Assembly (NCBI GenBank): GCA_013289955.1
Contig: JABCYZ010000037.1
Span: forward strand, 1-63,162
DNA: 63,162 nucleotides
DNA from: Acidobacteriota bacterium
GTDB lineage: Bacteria; Acidobacteriota; Terriglobia; Acidiferrales; UBA7541
Reading direction: 5' to 3'
Position 1 is the first letter of the stretch; each line of letters starts with the position of its first letter. Made by a program: the position numbers and the translations under genes. The notes under the pieces are model-generated. The model had not been told where the DNA came from. It was given only the letters and a program-made list of their open reading frames with translations, and did not search any database. This document shows, one piece after another, positions 15,979 through 24,093 of the stretch.

Positions 15979-17616
15979 CTAGATGCTCAACTCACCCTGG
16001 CGGTCCATCTTGGCCAGGTGATACTGGAAAATCGCCTTGGATACGTAGATAGCCGTGAACACGTTGGCGATCAAACCGATCGTCAGAGTGATGGCAAACC
16101 CCTTGATCGGCCCCGTCCCGAAGAGGAAGAGAAAGAACGCCGAGACAACGGTCGTAACGTGCGTATCGATAATGGTGAGGAAGGCTTTGTCGAATCCTGC
16201 GTCTACGGCCGAGGCCGCCGACTTGCCGTTGCGCAATTCCTCGCGAATGCGCTCGAAAACCAGAACGTTCGAATCTACGCCCATGCCGATCGTTAAAATT
16301 ACGCCAGCAATGCCCGGCAGAGTAAGCACGGCGCCGAAGAACGCCAGCGCCGCAAGCAGGATGACCAGGTTCAGGATGAGAGCGAGGACCGCGTTGCCGC
16401 CCGAAAGCCGGTAGTAGAACAGCATGAAAATCATGACCACGAGCAAGCTCAGCACCGAGGCCTGCACGCCGTGGCGGATAGAGTCCGCGCCGAGCGAAGG
16501 GCCGACGGTGCGCTCTTCTAGATACTTGATCGACGCCGGCAAAGCTCCTGCACGCAACACCAGCGCCAGATCATGGGCGGATTCCTGGCTGAAATTGCCT
16601 TCGATCATCCCGGAATCGTCGATGCGTCCATTGATGGTCGGGGCGGAATAAACGCGATGATCGAGAATGATGGGCATTTGCCGGCCGATATTTTGTTGCG
16701 TGAAGGGACCAAAGCGCCGGGCGGCTTCGGCAGAAAGCGTGAAGTCGACGACCCATTGACCGGGGTTGTTGGTATTGCGATTTTCCGTGGCGCTGCGAAG
16801 ATCGCGGCCCGTGACGATCGGCGCGCGGCTCACGATATACCATCCCTCGCCCTCGGGAGAAGCCGCGGAATTGGACCTGGTATCCACTCGTCCCGGTATG
16901 AGTTCCGTGCCAGGAGGCAGAACGCCGCTATGCTTGCTCAAAGCGTCGGTTTCTGAAGTGTAGACGACAGGATCCTCAAGGAGCCGCAGCTCCAGCTGGC
17001 CACCGGCTTGGATGACTCGCTTCGCCTCCGAAGGATCGCCCTCGCCGGGCAGTTGCACAAGTATTTCATTGCTATTCTGGCCGCCGCGAAGCTGGATGGT
17101 AGGCTCCGTCAGACCCAGGGCATTGATGCGCCGGTTAATGGTCTCGAGCGTCTGCGTCATCGTTGTTTCTTGAATCTGGGCGATGGCCGCGCCCCGAAGA
17201 GTCAGCGTGTAGCCGGAAGGATCGCCTGCAGTAGGCGAGATATCCCAGAAATTCGCAAATTGCTGATTGAGGTAGTCGCGAAAATCCGGCACCCGAGCGG
17301 AATCGACGTTGCGCACCAGGATATGCGTGTCGTCCGCCCGTCGCACTTCGTCGTAGCGAATGCTTTTGCTGCGCAGCCAGGTGCTGACGCGCTCGACCAT
17401 CTGGTCGGTCTCTTGCGCGATGGCTTCCTGCGTCTGCACCTGCAGAACGAGGTGCGTGCCGCCCTGCAGATCGAGGCCGAGCTTGATCTGGTGAGAAAAG
17501 TTGTCTTTCAGCAGCGCCACGGAGGTAGGAAATGTGGGCAGCCCCACGAGGCCATAGACGCAGCCAAGAATGACAAGAACGATGAACAGGAATTTCCACT
17601 TCAGATTGGGGTTCAT
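15979..17616 (-). CDS. secD: SecD protein-export membrane protein
   Basis: 545 residues with the SecD layout: N-terminal helix, large periplasmic P1 domain (LGLDLQGGTHLVLQVQ near the start) and six C-terminal helices. The RND-type motif region GMGVDSNVLVFERIREEL and the DTHVTTVVSAFFLFLFGTGP stretch are intact. Works with SecF and YajC at the SecYEG channel. It starts 39 nt after yajC. Confidence 0.97.
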   Translation of the reverse strand: MNPNLKWKFLFIVLVILGCVYGLVGLPTFPTSVALLKDNFSHQIKLGLDLQGGTHLVLQVQTQEAIAQETDQMVERVSTWLRSKSIRYDEVRRADDTHILVRNVDSARVPDFRDYLNQQFANFWDISPTAGDPSGYTLTLRGAAIAQIQETTMTQTLETINRRINALGLTEPTIQLRGGQNSNEILVQLPGEGDPSEAKRVIQAGGQLELRLLEDPVVYTSETDALSKHSGVLPPGTELIPGRVDTRSNSAASPEGEGWYIVSRAPIVTGRDLRSATENRNTNNPGQWVVDFTLSAEAARRFGPFTQQNIGRQMPIILDHRVYSAPTINGRIDDSGMIEGNFSQESAHDLALVLRAGALPASIKYLEERTVGPSLGADSIRHGVQASVLSLLVVMIFMLFYYRLSGGNAVLALILNLVILLAALAFFGAVLTLPGIAGVILTIGMGVDSNVLVFERIREELRNGKSAASAVDAGFDKAFLTIIDTHVTTVVSAFFLFLFGTGPIKGFAITLTIGLIANVFTAIYVSKAIFQYHLAKMDRQGELSI

Positions 17617-17655
17617 GGTCAGAGAGTTGAGCGCACGCTCTGGCCGCGGGCGGGT

Positions 17656-17985
17656 TTATTTCGCATCTTCCGATGCCTCCACCTGCGCAATCGCCGAGCG
17701 CGCGATGCGTATTTTTACCTGATCGGCAATTTTGAGGATGACGGTATCGCCGTCAATGCCGTTGATGGTGCCATAGATGCCGCTGTTGGTGACCACTTTG
17801 TCGCCGGATTTAAGCGCCGCGATCATCGCCTGCATCTTCTTGCGCTGCCGCTGCTGCGGCAGAATCAGCATCACGTAGAAAATGGCCATCACCACGACCA
17901 TCATTACGAGGGGATTGCCGAGAAGGCTCGCCGGCCCTGAAGCCTGAAAGAAAATCGCCGCCATGATCGTCAAGAGCTGCATCAT
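17656..17985 (-). CDS. yajC: YajC, preprotein translocase accessory subunit
   Basis: About 109 residues. One membrane helix (LVMMVVVMAIFYVMLILPQQRQRKK) is followed by the cytoplasmic YajC fold with LKSGDKVVTNSGIYGTI and a C-terminal acidic end. The open frame runs on to 18123, but the extra N-terminus is not YajC-like. The start is uncertain: two ATG codons (17985, 17982) sit directly behind AAAGGA, and a GTG or TTG a few codons earlier is possible. First gene of the Sec-Ton series, 170 nt after tgt. Confidence 0.9.
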   Translation of the reverse strand: MMQLLTIMAAIFFQASGPASLLGNPLVMMVVVMAIFYVMLILPQQRQRKKMQAMIAALKSGDKVVTNSGIYGTINGIDGDTVILKIADQVKIRIARSAIAQVEASEDAK

Positions 17986-18157
17986 TCCTTTCACCAATCC
18001 CGCGCCGTCCGGGGTCACCGAAGATAGAATCAGCCCGGCGGGTTCCAGTTGCCCGCTCTCACAGCCCGCCGGATTCTCTGCTCGTGTTGCCGCGCAGGCC
18101 GCTCCGACCCGGTCGGAGCGCACTTGAAGAATCTCGGACGCTATTCCCGTCCAACGT

Positions 18158-19294
18158 TCAGGCCGGGCCTACGGCATAGCGCGCGTGCATCTCAGATGAG
18201 AAATTCGCTAGGTTCCCAAACTCGATAGCCTCGCGGATTTGCCGCATTAAGTCAAGGTAAAAGTGGACATTGTGGTGGGTGGCCAGGATCGCCGCGGTGA
18301 GTTCTCCAGCAGCGAAAAGATGACGAAGATAGGCGCGCGTATAGCGCCGGCAAACCGAGCAGGAGCAGTTCGGATCGGGCGGGCGCTGGTCCATGGCGTA
18401 GCGGGCGTTCTTGATGAGCACGCGGCCCTGGCTCGTGTAGAGGCATGCATGGCGCGCGGCGCGCGTCGGCAACACGCAATCCATCATGTCGACGCCGAGC
18501 GCAACATAGTCGGCGATTTGCTCGGGTTTTCCCACACCCATCAGGTAGCGCGGACGATCGCGCGGCAAGAGCGCGGTCACTTCGCCGGTCATTTCACAGG
18601 TGAGCGAGTGCGGCTCGCCGACGGCAAGCCCGCCGACGGCGTATCCCGGGAAATCCAATTCGAGAAGTTGCCGCGCGCTTGCGCGCCGCAAATCGGCGAA
18701 TGTCGCCCCCTGCACGATCCCGAATTGCCATTGCTCGAGTTCGCCGTTGCGGCTGGCCTTCTCGAGAATATATTTTCGCGCACGCCCCGCCCATCTCGCC
18801 GTGCGCCCGACCGCAGCTTCGGCCTTGTCGCGCGGCGCAGGCGTTTCGATGCACTCATCCAGCACCATCGCAATGTCCGACCCCAGCGCCAGCTGAATCT
18901 CCGCCGCCTTTTCCGGCGTGAGCATGTGCTCCGAGCCGTCCAGGTGCGAACGAAACCGCACGCCCTCATCCGTCACTTTTCGCAATTCGGAAAGACTGAA
19001 TACCTGAAAGCCGCCGGAGTCGGTAAGAATTGCGCGCGGCCAGGACATAAACCGGTGCAGCCCGCCGAGTTTGCGGACGGCTTCGTGCCCCGGCCGCAAA
19101 TACAGATGATAGGTATTGGAAAGGATGATTTCGGCGCCGAGCTCCTCGAGCGCCTCGTTGCGGAGGCCCTTCACGCTCGCCTGCGTGCCCACGGGCATGA
19201 AAAACGGCGTCTCGACCGGGCCGTGCGGCGTCAGCAAAACGCCGCGCCGCGCGCCACTCAGCTCCGTTTTCGCCACTTCAAACGAAAAACCCAC
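18158..19294 (-). CDS. tgt: tRNA-guanine transglycosylase (queuosine biosynthesis)
   Basis: 378 residues. Exchanges G34 of GUN-anticodon tRNAs for preQ1 in queuosine synthesis. The active-site TDSGGFQVFSLSEL (Asp92), the nucleophile Asp272 in DMMDCVLPTRAARH, and the zinc ligands Cys310, Cys312, Cys315 (NCSCSVCRRYTRAYLRHL) with His341 are all present. It begins with GTG; TAGACT is 6 nt upstream and overlaps the end of the preceding gene, and no Shine-Dalgarno site is visible. Confidence 0.97.
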   Translation of the reverse strand: MGFSFEVAKTELSGARRGVLLTPHGPVETPFFMPVGTQASVKGLRNEALEELGAEIILSNTYHLYLRPGHEAVRKLGGLHRFMSWPRAILTDSGGFQVFSLSELRKVTDEGVRFRSHLDGSEHMLTPEKAAEIQLALGSDIAMVLDECIETPAPRDKAEAAVGRTARWAGRARKYILEKASRNGELEQWQFGIVQGATFADLRRASARQLLELDFPGYAVGGLAVGEPHSLTCEMTGEVTALLPRDRPRYLMGVGKPEQIADYVALGVDMMDCVLPTRAARHACLYTSQGRVLIKNARYAMDQRPPDPNCSCSVCRRYTRAYLRHLFAAGELTAAILATHHNVHFYLDLMRQIREAIEFGNLANFSSEMHARYAVGPA

Positions 19295-19300
19295 GCATCG

Positions 19301-19306
19301 AGTCTA
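19301..19306 (-). promoter_or_regulatory. -10-like hexamer TAGACT 6 nt before tgt
   Basis: Minus-strand TAGACT, six bases, then the tgt GTG. It abuts the stop codon of the Yip1 gene. It fits the leaderless pattern seen elsewhere here, but the position directly after a stop codon makes chance more likely than for rel or the lipoprotein gene. Confidence 0.3.
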
Positions 19307-20074
19307 TCAGAGGAAAATCCACGCCAGCATGGTGAAGAAGAAGATCAGCGAGAAAGTCGTTCCGAAGGCGATGCCAAGCGCCTTGCCGATCGGCGCCTTC
19401 TTCGGATCCGCGGCGGAGAAACCGATGGCCATCAGAATGACGGCCCAGATTGCGAAGATGTCCAGACTCCCGCCAAGAATCAGCTGCCAGGCCGGGGCGT
19501 TGTCTCCGAGGAATGCCCCGACATTCGACGCCAGAAAATTCTGGGGATCGATGCTTTGCGGATCCTTCAGGAACGTGACCGGGATTGCCAAAACCTCCCG
19601 GAGCGACATCGGCAGATGCGCGAAAACCGTTATGGCAAACGCGGTGCGGAAATTCGTTCGGACTCCACCGATAAGCTTGAAGGTTCCAAAATTGATGGCC
19701 GCCGCAATCAGGATCAGGAGCGGCCAGCCGATGACACCTCGCACGTACTGCGTGATCTTCGAGCGCTCGGCGCCTTGCTCGTAGGCGCGTTCCTTCTGCG
19801 CATCCGGCAAGTTATCGATTTGCGCGGCCGCAAATTTGTTTTTCTCGATCTGCTGCTTGGTGAAGTCCAGCCAATCCGCGCGTTTGACGAGCGCGGCACA
19901 CAATCCGAACCAAATCACAATCATGAGCAGCATGGGCACGATCCAGCTTGGCCGCTGGACTATGTCCTTAAAGGTGGCGCCCGGCGAAAAGAACACTCCC
20001 ACGATACGGCTGACGGCGCTCATCCGGGGCTGCGGCTCAGGCGCAGCCGGGGAAACGGCGGTTGTCGTTGCCAT
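19307..20074 (-). CDS. Yip1-domain integral membrane protein
   Basis: About 255 residues. An N-terminal soluble Pro/Ala-rich stretch leads to RIVGVFFSPGATFKDIVQRPSW, the phrase that opens Yip1-family membrane domains, then about five membrane helices ending FGTTFSLIFFFTMLAWIFL. Bacterial Yip1 proteins have no settled function. Start is the ATG at 20072-20074 with GGAGG 5 nt upstream; the GTG at 20089 is less likely. It ends 12 nt before tgt, so the two could be co-transcribed. Confidence 0.85.
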   Translation of the reverse strand: MATTTAVSPAAPEPQPRMSAVSRIVGVFFSPGATFKDIVQRPSWIVPMLLMIVIWFGLCAALVKRADWLDFTKQQIEKNKFAAAQIDNLPDAQKERAYEQGAERSKITQYVRGVIGWPLLILIAAAINFGTFKLIGGVRTNFRTAFAITVFAHLPMSLREVLAIPVTFLKDPQSIDPQNFLASNVGAFLGDNAPAWQLILGGSLDIFAIWAVILMAIGFSAADPKKAPIGKALGIAFGTTFSLIFFFTMLAWIFL

Positions 20075-20269
20075 TGGATCCTCCACCACGAGGTTTAGAG
20101 ACGCTCTCTACCCTGCCATTACGCAGAGAGCTTCCCAAAGATTTCGTGGGGCGGATTCTAGCCTGAACGAGCCAGCCTTGTCAGCGTGCCATTTGAGTCA
20201 GGTCAGCTCTGCCCGATATATTCCCATGCATTTACTTCACGATTCTAAGGATACCCGGGGTGGCCGGCC

Positions 20270-21142
20270 TCACGACCCGGACCAGCGGCAGGGCAATGCC
20301 GGGACGGCCCCGAGCAGCTCCCGGGTGTAGGCGTCCTTCGGCTCCTGGAGAACTTGGTCGGCGAGGCCGACCTCGACAAACCGGCCGGCGCGCATGACGG
20401 CGATCCGCGTCGCCACCTGCGCCACCACCGGCAAGCTGTGTGAAATAAAGAGGTAAGTCAGCCCGAACTCGGTCTGCAGCTCCTTGAGCAGCAAGAGCAC
20501 CTGCGCCCCCACGGAAACGTCCAGCGCGGAAACCGGCTCGTCGGCAACCACGAGCTTCGGCCGGAGAATCAGCGCCCGGGCGATGCCAATTCGCTGGCGC
20601 TGCCCGCCGGAAAACTCATGCGGGTATCGTTTCAGAGCGTCGGCGCCAAGCCCCACGCGTTCCAGGATCGCCGCCGTGCGCTCTTGTTTTTCTGTTTGGC
20701 GCAACTCCGCATGATGGATCGCCAGCGGCTCGCCAACAATTTCTCCCACGCGCATTCGTGGATCGAGCGATGCGAACGGATCCTGAAAAACCATCTGCAT
20801 CTGCCGGCGCTCCGCCCGAAGCGCCGAGCCGCTTAGGCGAAGGAGGTCTCTTCCTTCAAAACGCAGGCTGCCCGAGTCCGGCTCGATAAGTCTGAGAAGC
20901 ATCCGCGCCAGCGTCGTCTTCCCGCACCCGCTTTCGCCAACTACGGCAAACGTTTCGCCGCCCTTGACGGCAAGCGTCACGCCGTCGACCGCTGTAAACC
21001 GCGGCCCCTTGGCGCTGTTTGAAAACACGCCGCCGCCGCGCCGATAGGATTTTCTCAACTCGCGCGCTTCGAGAAGGATTTCGCTCGGGCTTAGAGCCGC
21101 GGATGGGTCTCCTGTCAGGGACGCAGTCCTATCGTTCGCCAT
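20270..21142 (-). CDS. Peptide/nickel ABC transporter ATP-binding protein (OppF/DppF-like)
   Basis: About 290 residues. ATPase of the dipeptide/oligopeptide import family: Walker A GESGCGKT (69-76), signature FSGGQRQRIGIARALI, Walker B LVVADEPVSALDVSV, and H-loop FISHSLPVV. The family's C-terminal cysteine-containing extension is absent or short. It starts 5 nt after the OppD-like gene. No permease or binding-protein gene is near, so this pair must work with subunits encoded elsewhere. Confidence 0.92.
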   Translation of the reverse strand: MANDRTASLTGDPSAALSPSEILLEARELRKSYRRGGGVFSNSAKGPRFTAVDGVTLAVKGGETFAVVGESGCGKTTLARMLLRLIEPDSGSLRFEGRDLLRLSGSALRAERRQMQMVFQDPFASLDPRMRVGEIVGEPLAIHHAELRQTEKQERTAAILERVGLGADALKRYPHEFSGGQRQRIGIARALILRPKLVVADEPVSALDVSVGAQVLLLLKELQTEFGLTYLFISHSLPVVAQVATRIAVMRAGRFVEVGLADQVLQEPKDAYTRELLGAVPALPCRWSGS

Positions 21143-21147
21143 GGGAT

Positions 21148-22176
21148 TCACTGGACCAAAACGCAACGCGCCGTATGGCTCGCCTCCGCGCGTCGAAGCT
21201 CCGGAACCGCGGTCACGCAATCGGCGCGGCGCAACGAGCAACGCGGCTCAAACGCACAACCGGGCGGAAGCGCCGTCAACTGCGGCACCGAGCCCGGAAT
21301 CGGCGAGAGCTTGCCGCGTTCGAGAGTAGGCGAAGCCTTCAGTAAACCCTGGGTATAGGGATGACGGGGCGCAGCCAACACTTCCAGGGTCGGCCCTTCC
21401 TCGATAATCCGCCCCGCGTACATCACCGCGACGCGGTCCGCGACTTGCGCGACCACGCCAAGATCATGCGTAATAAAAAGCAAACCAAGCCGCAACTCGC
21501 GCCGAAGCCGGTCAAGCAGATCCAGGATTTGCTTCTGCACCGTCACGTCCAGCGCTGTCGTCGGCTCATCCGCAACCAAAAGCCGGGGCCCCGCCGCCAG
21601 AGCCATGGCGATCATCGCGCGCTGGCGCAACCCCCCGGAAAGCTGGTGCGGAAACTGTTGCGCGCGGATCCCGGGCTCGGTAACCGCCGCGCGCTCGAGC
21701 GCCTCTACGGCCCGCTTTTTGACATCCTTCTCTGTCAGCCCCGACTCATGCGCACGAATCGCCTCTTCAATCTGCGCCCCAATCCGCATCACCGGATTCA
21801 GCGAGGTCATCGGCTCCTGAAAAACCATCGCAATCTCCCCGCCCCGCACCGCCCGCCACTCGCGTTCCTTTAACGCACACAGGTCCTTCCCCGCAGGGAC
21901 TCCTGATCCCAGAGCGCTCTTCTCGCTGGCTCGCTTGGGCTCCCCTGCCCCCGTTGCCTTCTGTCCAAGCCAGGCCTCTCCGCCGACCCGCGCCCCTGCC
22001 GGCAACAATCCCATCAAAGCCAGGGCCAGCATCGTCTTCCCGCTACCCGACTCGCCGACGAGCCCCAGCGATTCGCCCGCCGCAATGGAGAGGGAGACTT
22101 CATTCACCGGGCGCACCCAGCCCGCCGCCGTCGGCAATTCCACCGTCAAACCGCAAGCATCCAGCAAGGGTGTCAC
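21148..22176 (-). CDS. Peptide/nickel ABC transporter ATP-binding protein (OppD/DppD-like)
   Basis: 342 residues. Walker A GESGSGKT (41-48), signature LSGGLRQRAMIAMALA, Walker B LLVADEPTTALDVTV, and the family C-terminus PPGCAFEPRCSLRRADC with cysteines that in relatives can bind Fe-S. A low-complexity insertion (about residues 65-95) follows the Walker A region. GTG start; TAAGAT is 6 nt upstream. Forms an operon with the OppF-like gene. Confidence 0.92.
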   Translation of the reverse strand: MTPLLDACGLTVELPTAAGWVRPVNEVSLSIAAGESLGLVGESGSGKTMLALALMGLLPAGARVGGEAWLGQKATGAGEPKRASEKSALGSGVPAGKDLCALKEREWRAVRGGEIAMVFQEPMTSLNPVMRIGAQIEEAIRAHESGLTEKDVKKRAVEALERAAVTEPGIRAQQFPHQLSGGLRQRAMIAMALAAGPRLLVADEPTTALDVTVQKQILDLLDRLRRELRLGLLFITHDLGVVAQVADRVAVMYAGRIIEEGPTLEVLAAPRHPYTQGLLKASPTLERGKLSPIPGSVPQLTALPPGCAFEPRCSLRRADCVTAVPELRRAEASHTARCVLVQ

Positions 22177-22182
22177 GCAGCC

Positions 22183-22188
22183 ATCTTA
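22183..22188 (-). promoter_or_regulatory. -10-like hexamer TAAGAT before the OppD-like gene
   Basis: Minus-strand TAAGAT is followed by GGCTGC and then the GTG start (22174-22176). Spacing of six bases equals that of the other candidate leaderless genes. Confidence 0.38.
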
Positions 22189-22253
22189 GAACTGAATTTG
22201 GCAACTCCAAACGCGAAACTGCACGGTTGTTCCCTCAGGATGAGTTCGGCGGC

Positions 22254-22850
22254 TTATCGTTCGCCAAGCGGAAGAACAAACTTCAGGGCCGTGTGGCTGG
22301 CGGAGAAGCCCACAACCTTCACATCTTTCAATCCTGTTTTTCGCCCGGCGGCGATCACGTCGTTCTCTGTGATGGTCTTTTGTCCTTTGGGATAAACAAT
22401 CCACAGCGCGGTTGCTCCCTTCAGCGACCTCGCGATTTTCGCGACGGAAGAAAGTGCCTTCCTCGAATCGGCTGCGAAGAACACCACATCGGTGTCAGTT
22501 CGCACCTTGTCCTTCTCGACCGAGCCCGTCACCAGCCCGAGCTCATCGAGAAACTCCGCCTCGAAACCTCCCCAAAGAGAGACTCTCGCTCCCGGCTTCA
22601 CGCCGATCTTTTCCATGCGCGTCTTCGGATGAAGTATCTTCTTGCACCACTTCTCGGCCGCCGGCCCAAGCCCGAAAACTGCCAAACCATCCGCGGTTTC
22701 GAGACGCAGCTCGCCATCCAGGGCTTTGGCCGACTTGATCGAAGCAAACGGAATCTTCAGCCGGAACTCGCCGCGAAAGAGCACTTCGCTGCTTTCCAGC
22801 AGCGCCTTGCCTCTGGACATTTCCTTGCCGAAGCGCACCGTGCAGTTCAT
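22254..22850 (-). CDS. DUF3052-like hypothetical protein
   Basis: 198 residues, cytoplasmic. The N-terminal half is a beta-rich segment (FRGEFRLKIPFASIKSAKAL, LRLETADGLAVFGLG). The C-terminal half has the DUF3052 outline: KIGVKPGARVSLWG, FLDELG, DVVFFAADSRKAL, GATALWIVYPKGQKTITEND and a last strand FSASHTALKFVLP. No catalytic role is known. ATG 22850 is preferred to the GTG at 22862; GGGAAG is upstream. Third gene of the marR operon. Confidence 0.65.
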   Translation of the reverse strand: MNCTVRFGKEMSRGKALLESSEVLFRGEFRLKIPFASIKSAKALDGELRLETADGLAVFGLGPAAEKWCKKILHPKTRMEKIGVKPGARVSLWGGFEAEFLDELGLVTGSVEKDKVRTDTDVVFFAADSRKALSSVAKIARSLKGATALWIVYPKGQKTITENDVIAAGRKTGLKDVKVVGFSASHTALKFVLPLGER

Positions 22851-22865
22851 TTCGCTTCCCACGGT

Positions 22866-23384
22866 TCATTCTCCGATCCGCGGCTCTTCGCCGAATTTTT
22901 TGGCCAGCGACTTCAGATACGTTTCGATCGTGCTCGTTTGACGGAACACAAAACGCGACAGGAACCGGAAAAACGGATTCGTAACGTAGCCGCGTTCCGT
23001 GATGCGCAAAGCCGCGCCATCGGCAACCGGCGTAATCTCAAAAGTCCAGGTCCCACCGAATGGCAGGTTGCTGTCGGCGATGCGCGTCACCAATTTCTGC
23101 GGGGGAGTCATTTCCAGAGTTTCCATCGGAAGTTCCGCGGAGCTGGTTATTTCCAGATGGGCCGGCAGTCCGTTCTGATCCGGCAAACGCTCGACGCTCT
23201 TCAAGCCTTCTCTCCAGCCCGGCATCGCCTCCACGTCGGTAATCGCCTTCCAAATTGCCTCCGGCGGCTCGTGGTATCGCCCGAGTCGCGTGGCGATATG
23301 ATCTTTTGGCAGGAGCCAGCCAATCAAGGTGATCAGTATCGGCACCCCGGCCAAAATCAGGAACACCCACAAGGCAATTCTCAT
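22866..23384 (-). CDS. Membrane-anchored SRPBCC (START-like) protein
   Basis: 172 residues: one N-terminal membrane helix (IALWVFLILAGVPILITLIGWLL), then a polyketide-cyclase/START-like domain (YHEPPEAIWKAITDVEAMPGW, LEMTPPQKLVTRIADSNLPFGG, TWTFEITPVADGAALRITE). These domains bind hydrophobic ligands. GAGGTG precedes the ATG. Second gene of the marR operon; with an exporter on the other side of the operator, a link to hydrophobic ligands would make sense but is inference. Confidence 0.8.
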   Translation of the reverse strand: MRIALWVFLILAGVPILITLIGWLLPKDHIATRLGRYHEPPEAIWKAITDVEAMPGWREGLKSVERLPDQNGLPAHLEITSSAELPMETLEMTPPQKLVTRIADSNLPFGGTWTFEITPVADGAALRITERGYVTNPFFRFLSRFVFRQTSTIETYLKSLAKKFGEEPRIGE

Positions 23385-23417
23385 CGTTCACCTCGCCGCC
23401 AAAATCGAACCCGCGCT

Positions 23418-23903
23418 TCAATCCGGCAATCGCCCGCGCCCCGGCTTTCTTCGCTTCTCGTATTCTTCGGTTTGCTCCGCAGCCGCCTTCGCCAGCAGCG
23501 CGAGACCGGCAATCCCCGCCGCCCGCTCTTCCGGCGAAAGCCGCGCCAGCATCTTCCTGACGCGCTCCGTATCGAGTACGGAATTCGCCTCCCGCACGCG
23601 CACCCCGCTCAGAGAAAGCCGCAGCCTCAGCCGCCGTCCATCGCGCGCATCGCGCACGCGCGTCACGTAGCCCTTCTGCACCAGCTGCTCGATTTGCAGC
23701 GACATCGTCGACGGGGTCACTCCCATGTGGCGCGACAGCTCGAGCAGCATCACCGGCTCCCGTGCGTCGAGATGATCGAGGATGCTGCCCTGGTGCGCGC
23801 TGAGGACTCGCTTCGATTTGGGGTCGCGTACATGGCGCCGGTGGCAGGCAAAATAGATCCTCGGATAAAACTCCATCAGTTGCCGGACCGCGTCGTTCTG
23901 CAT
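23418..23903 (-). CDS. MarR-family transcriptional regulator
   Basis: 161 residues. The winged-helix core is visible: ILDHLDAREPVMLLELSRHM, recognition region GVTPSTMSLQIEQLVQKGYVTR, and wing VRDARDGRRLRLRLSLSG. MarR proteins repress until a small aromatic or lipophilic ligand binds. A perfect 19-bp palindrome lies 25 nt upstream of the ATG and is a plausible autoregulatory operator. The N-terminus (FYPRIYFACHRRH) is typical of the family. Confidence 0.92.
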   Translation of the reverse strand: MQNDAVRQLMEFYPRIYFACHRRHVRDPKSKRVLSAHQGSILDHLDAREPVMLLELSRHMGVTPSTMSLQIEQLVQKGYVTRVRDARDGRRLRLRLSLSGVRVREANSVLDTERVRKMLARLSPEERAAGIAGLALLAKAAAEQTEEYEKRRKPGRGRLPD

Positions 23904-23928
23904 GCCCGCCGACGATAGCGGATATTAC

Positions 23929-23947
23929 TTTGATTTGTCAAATCAAA
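23929..23947. promoter_or_regulatory. Perfect 19-bp palindrome, probable MarR operator
   Basis: TTTGATTTGTCAAATCAAA: two 9-bp arms around a single central T. It lies 25 nt before the marR start and about 147 nt before the divergent MFS gene. Length and symmetry fit MarR dimers. AT-rich in otherwise GC-rich DNA. Confidence 0.75.
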
Positions 23948-24093
23948 TTATTATCGCGAGAACTTCGGGCAAAACCAGGGAACAGGTCCGGAACCGGAGA
24001 ACCGAACCACTTGGCTCTGCCTTGAGCACAACTTGTGCCATCGCTGCTTCCTGAATCCCGCGAAGCCGCTAAAATGGAGGGCTCATCAACGCC

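Noticed and set aside
18263..20098. 611-residue plus-strand frame opposite tgt and the Yip1 gene
   Set aside because: Spans two unrelated minus-strand genes; composition is Arg/Ala-rich shadow.
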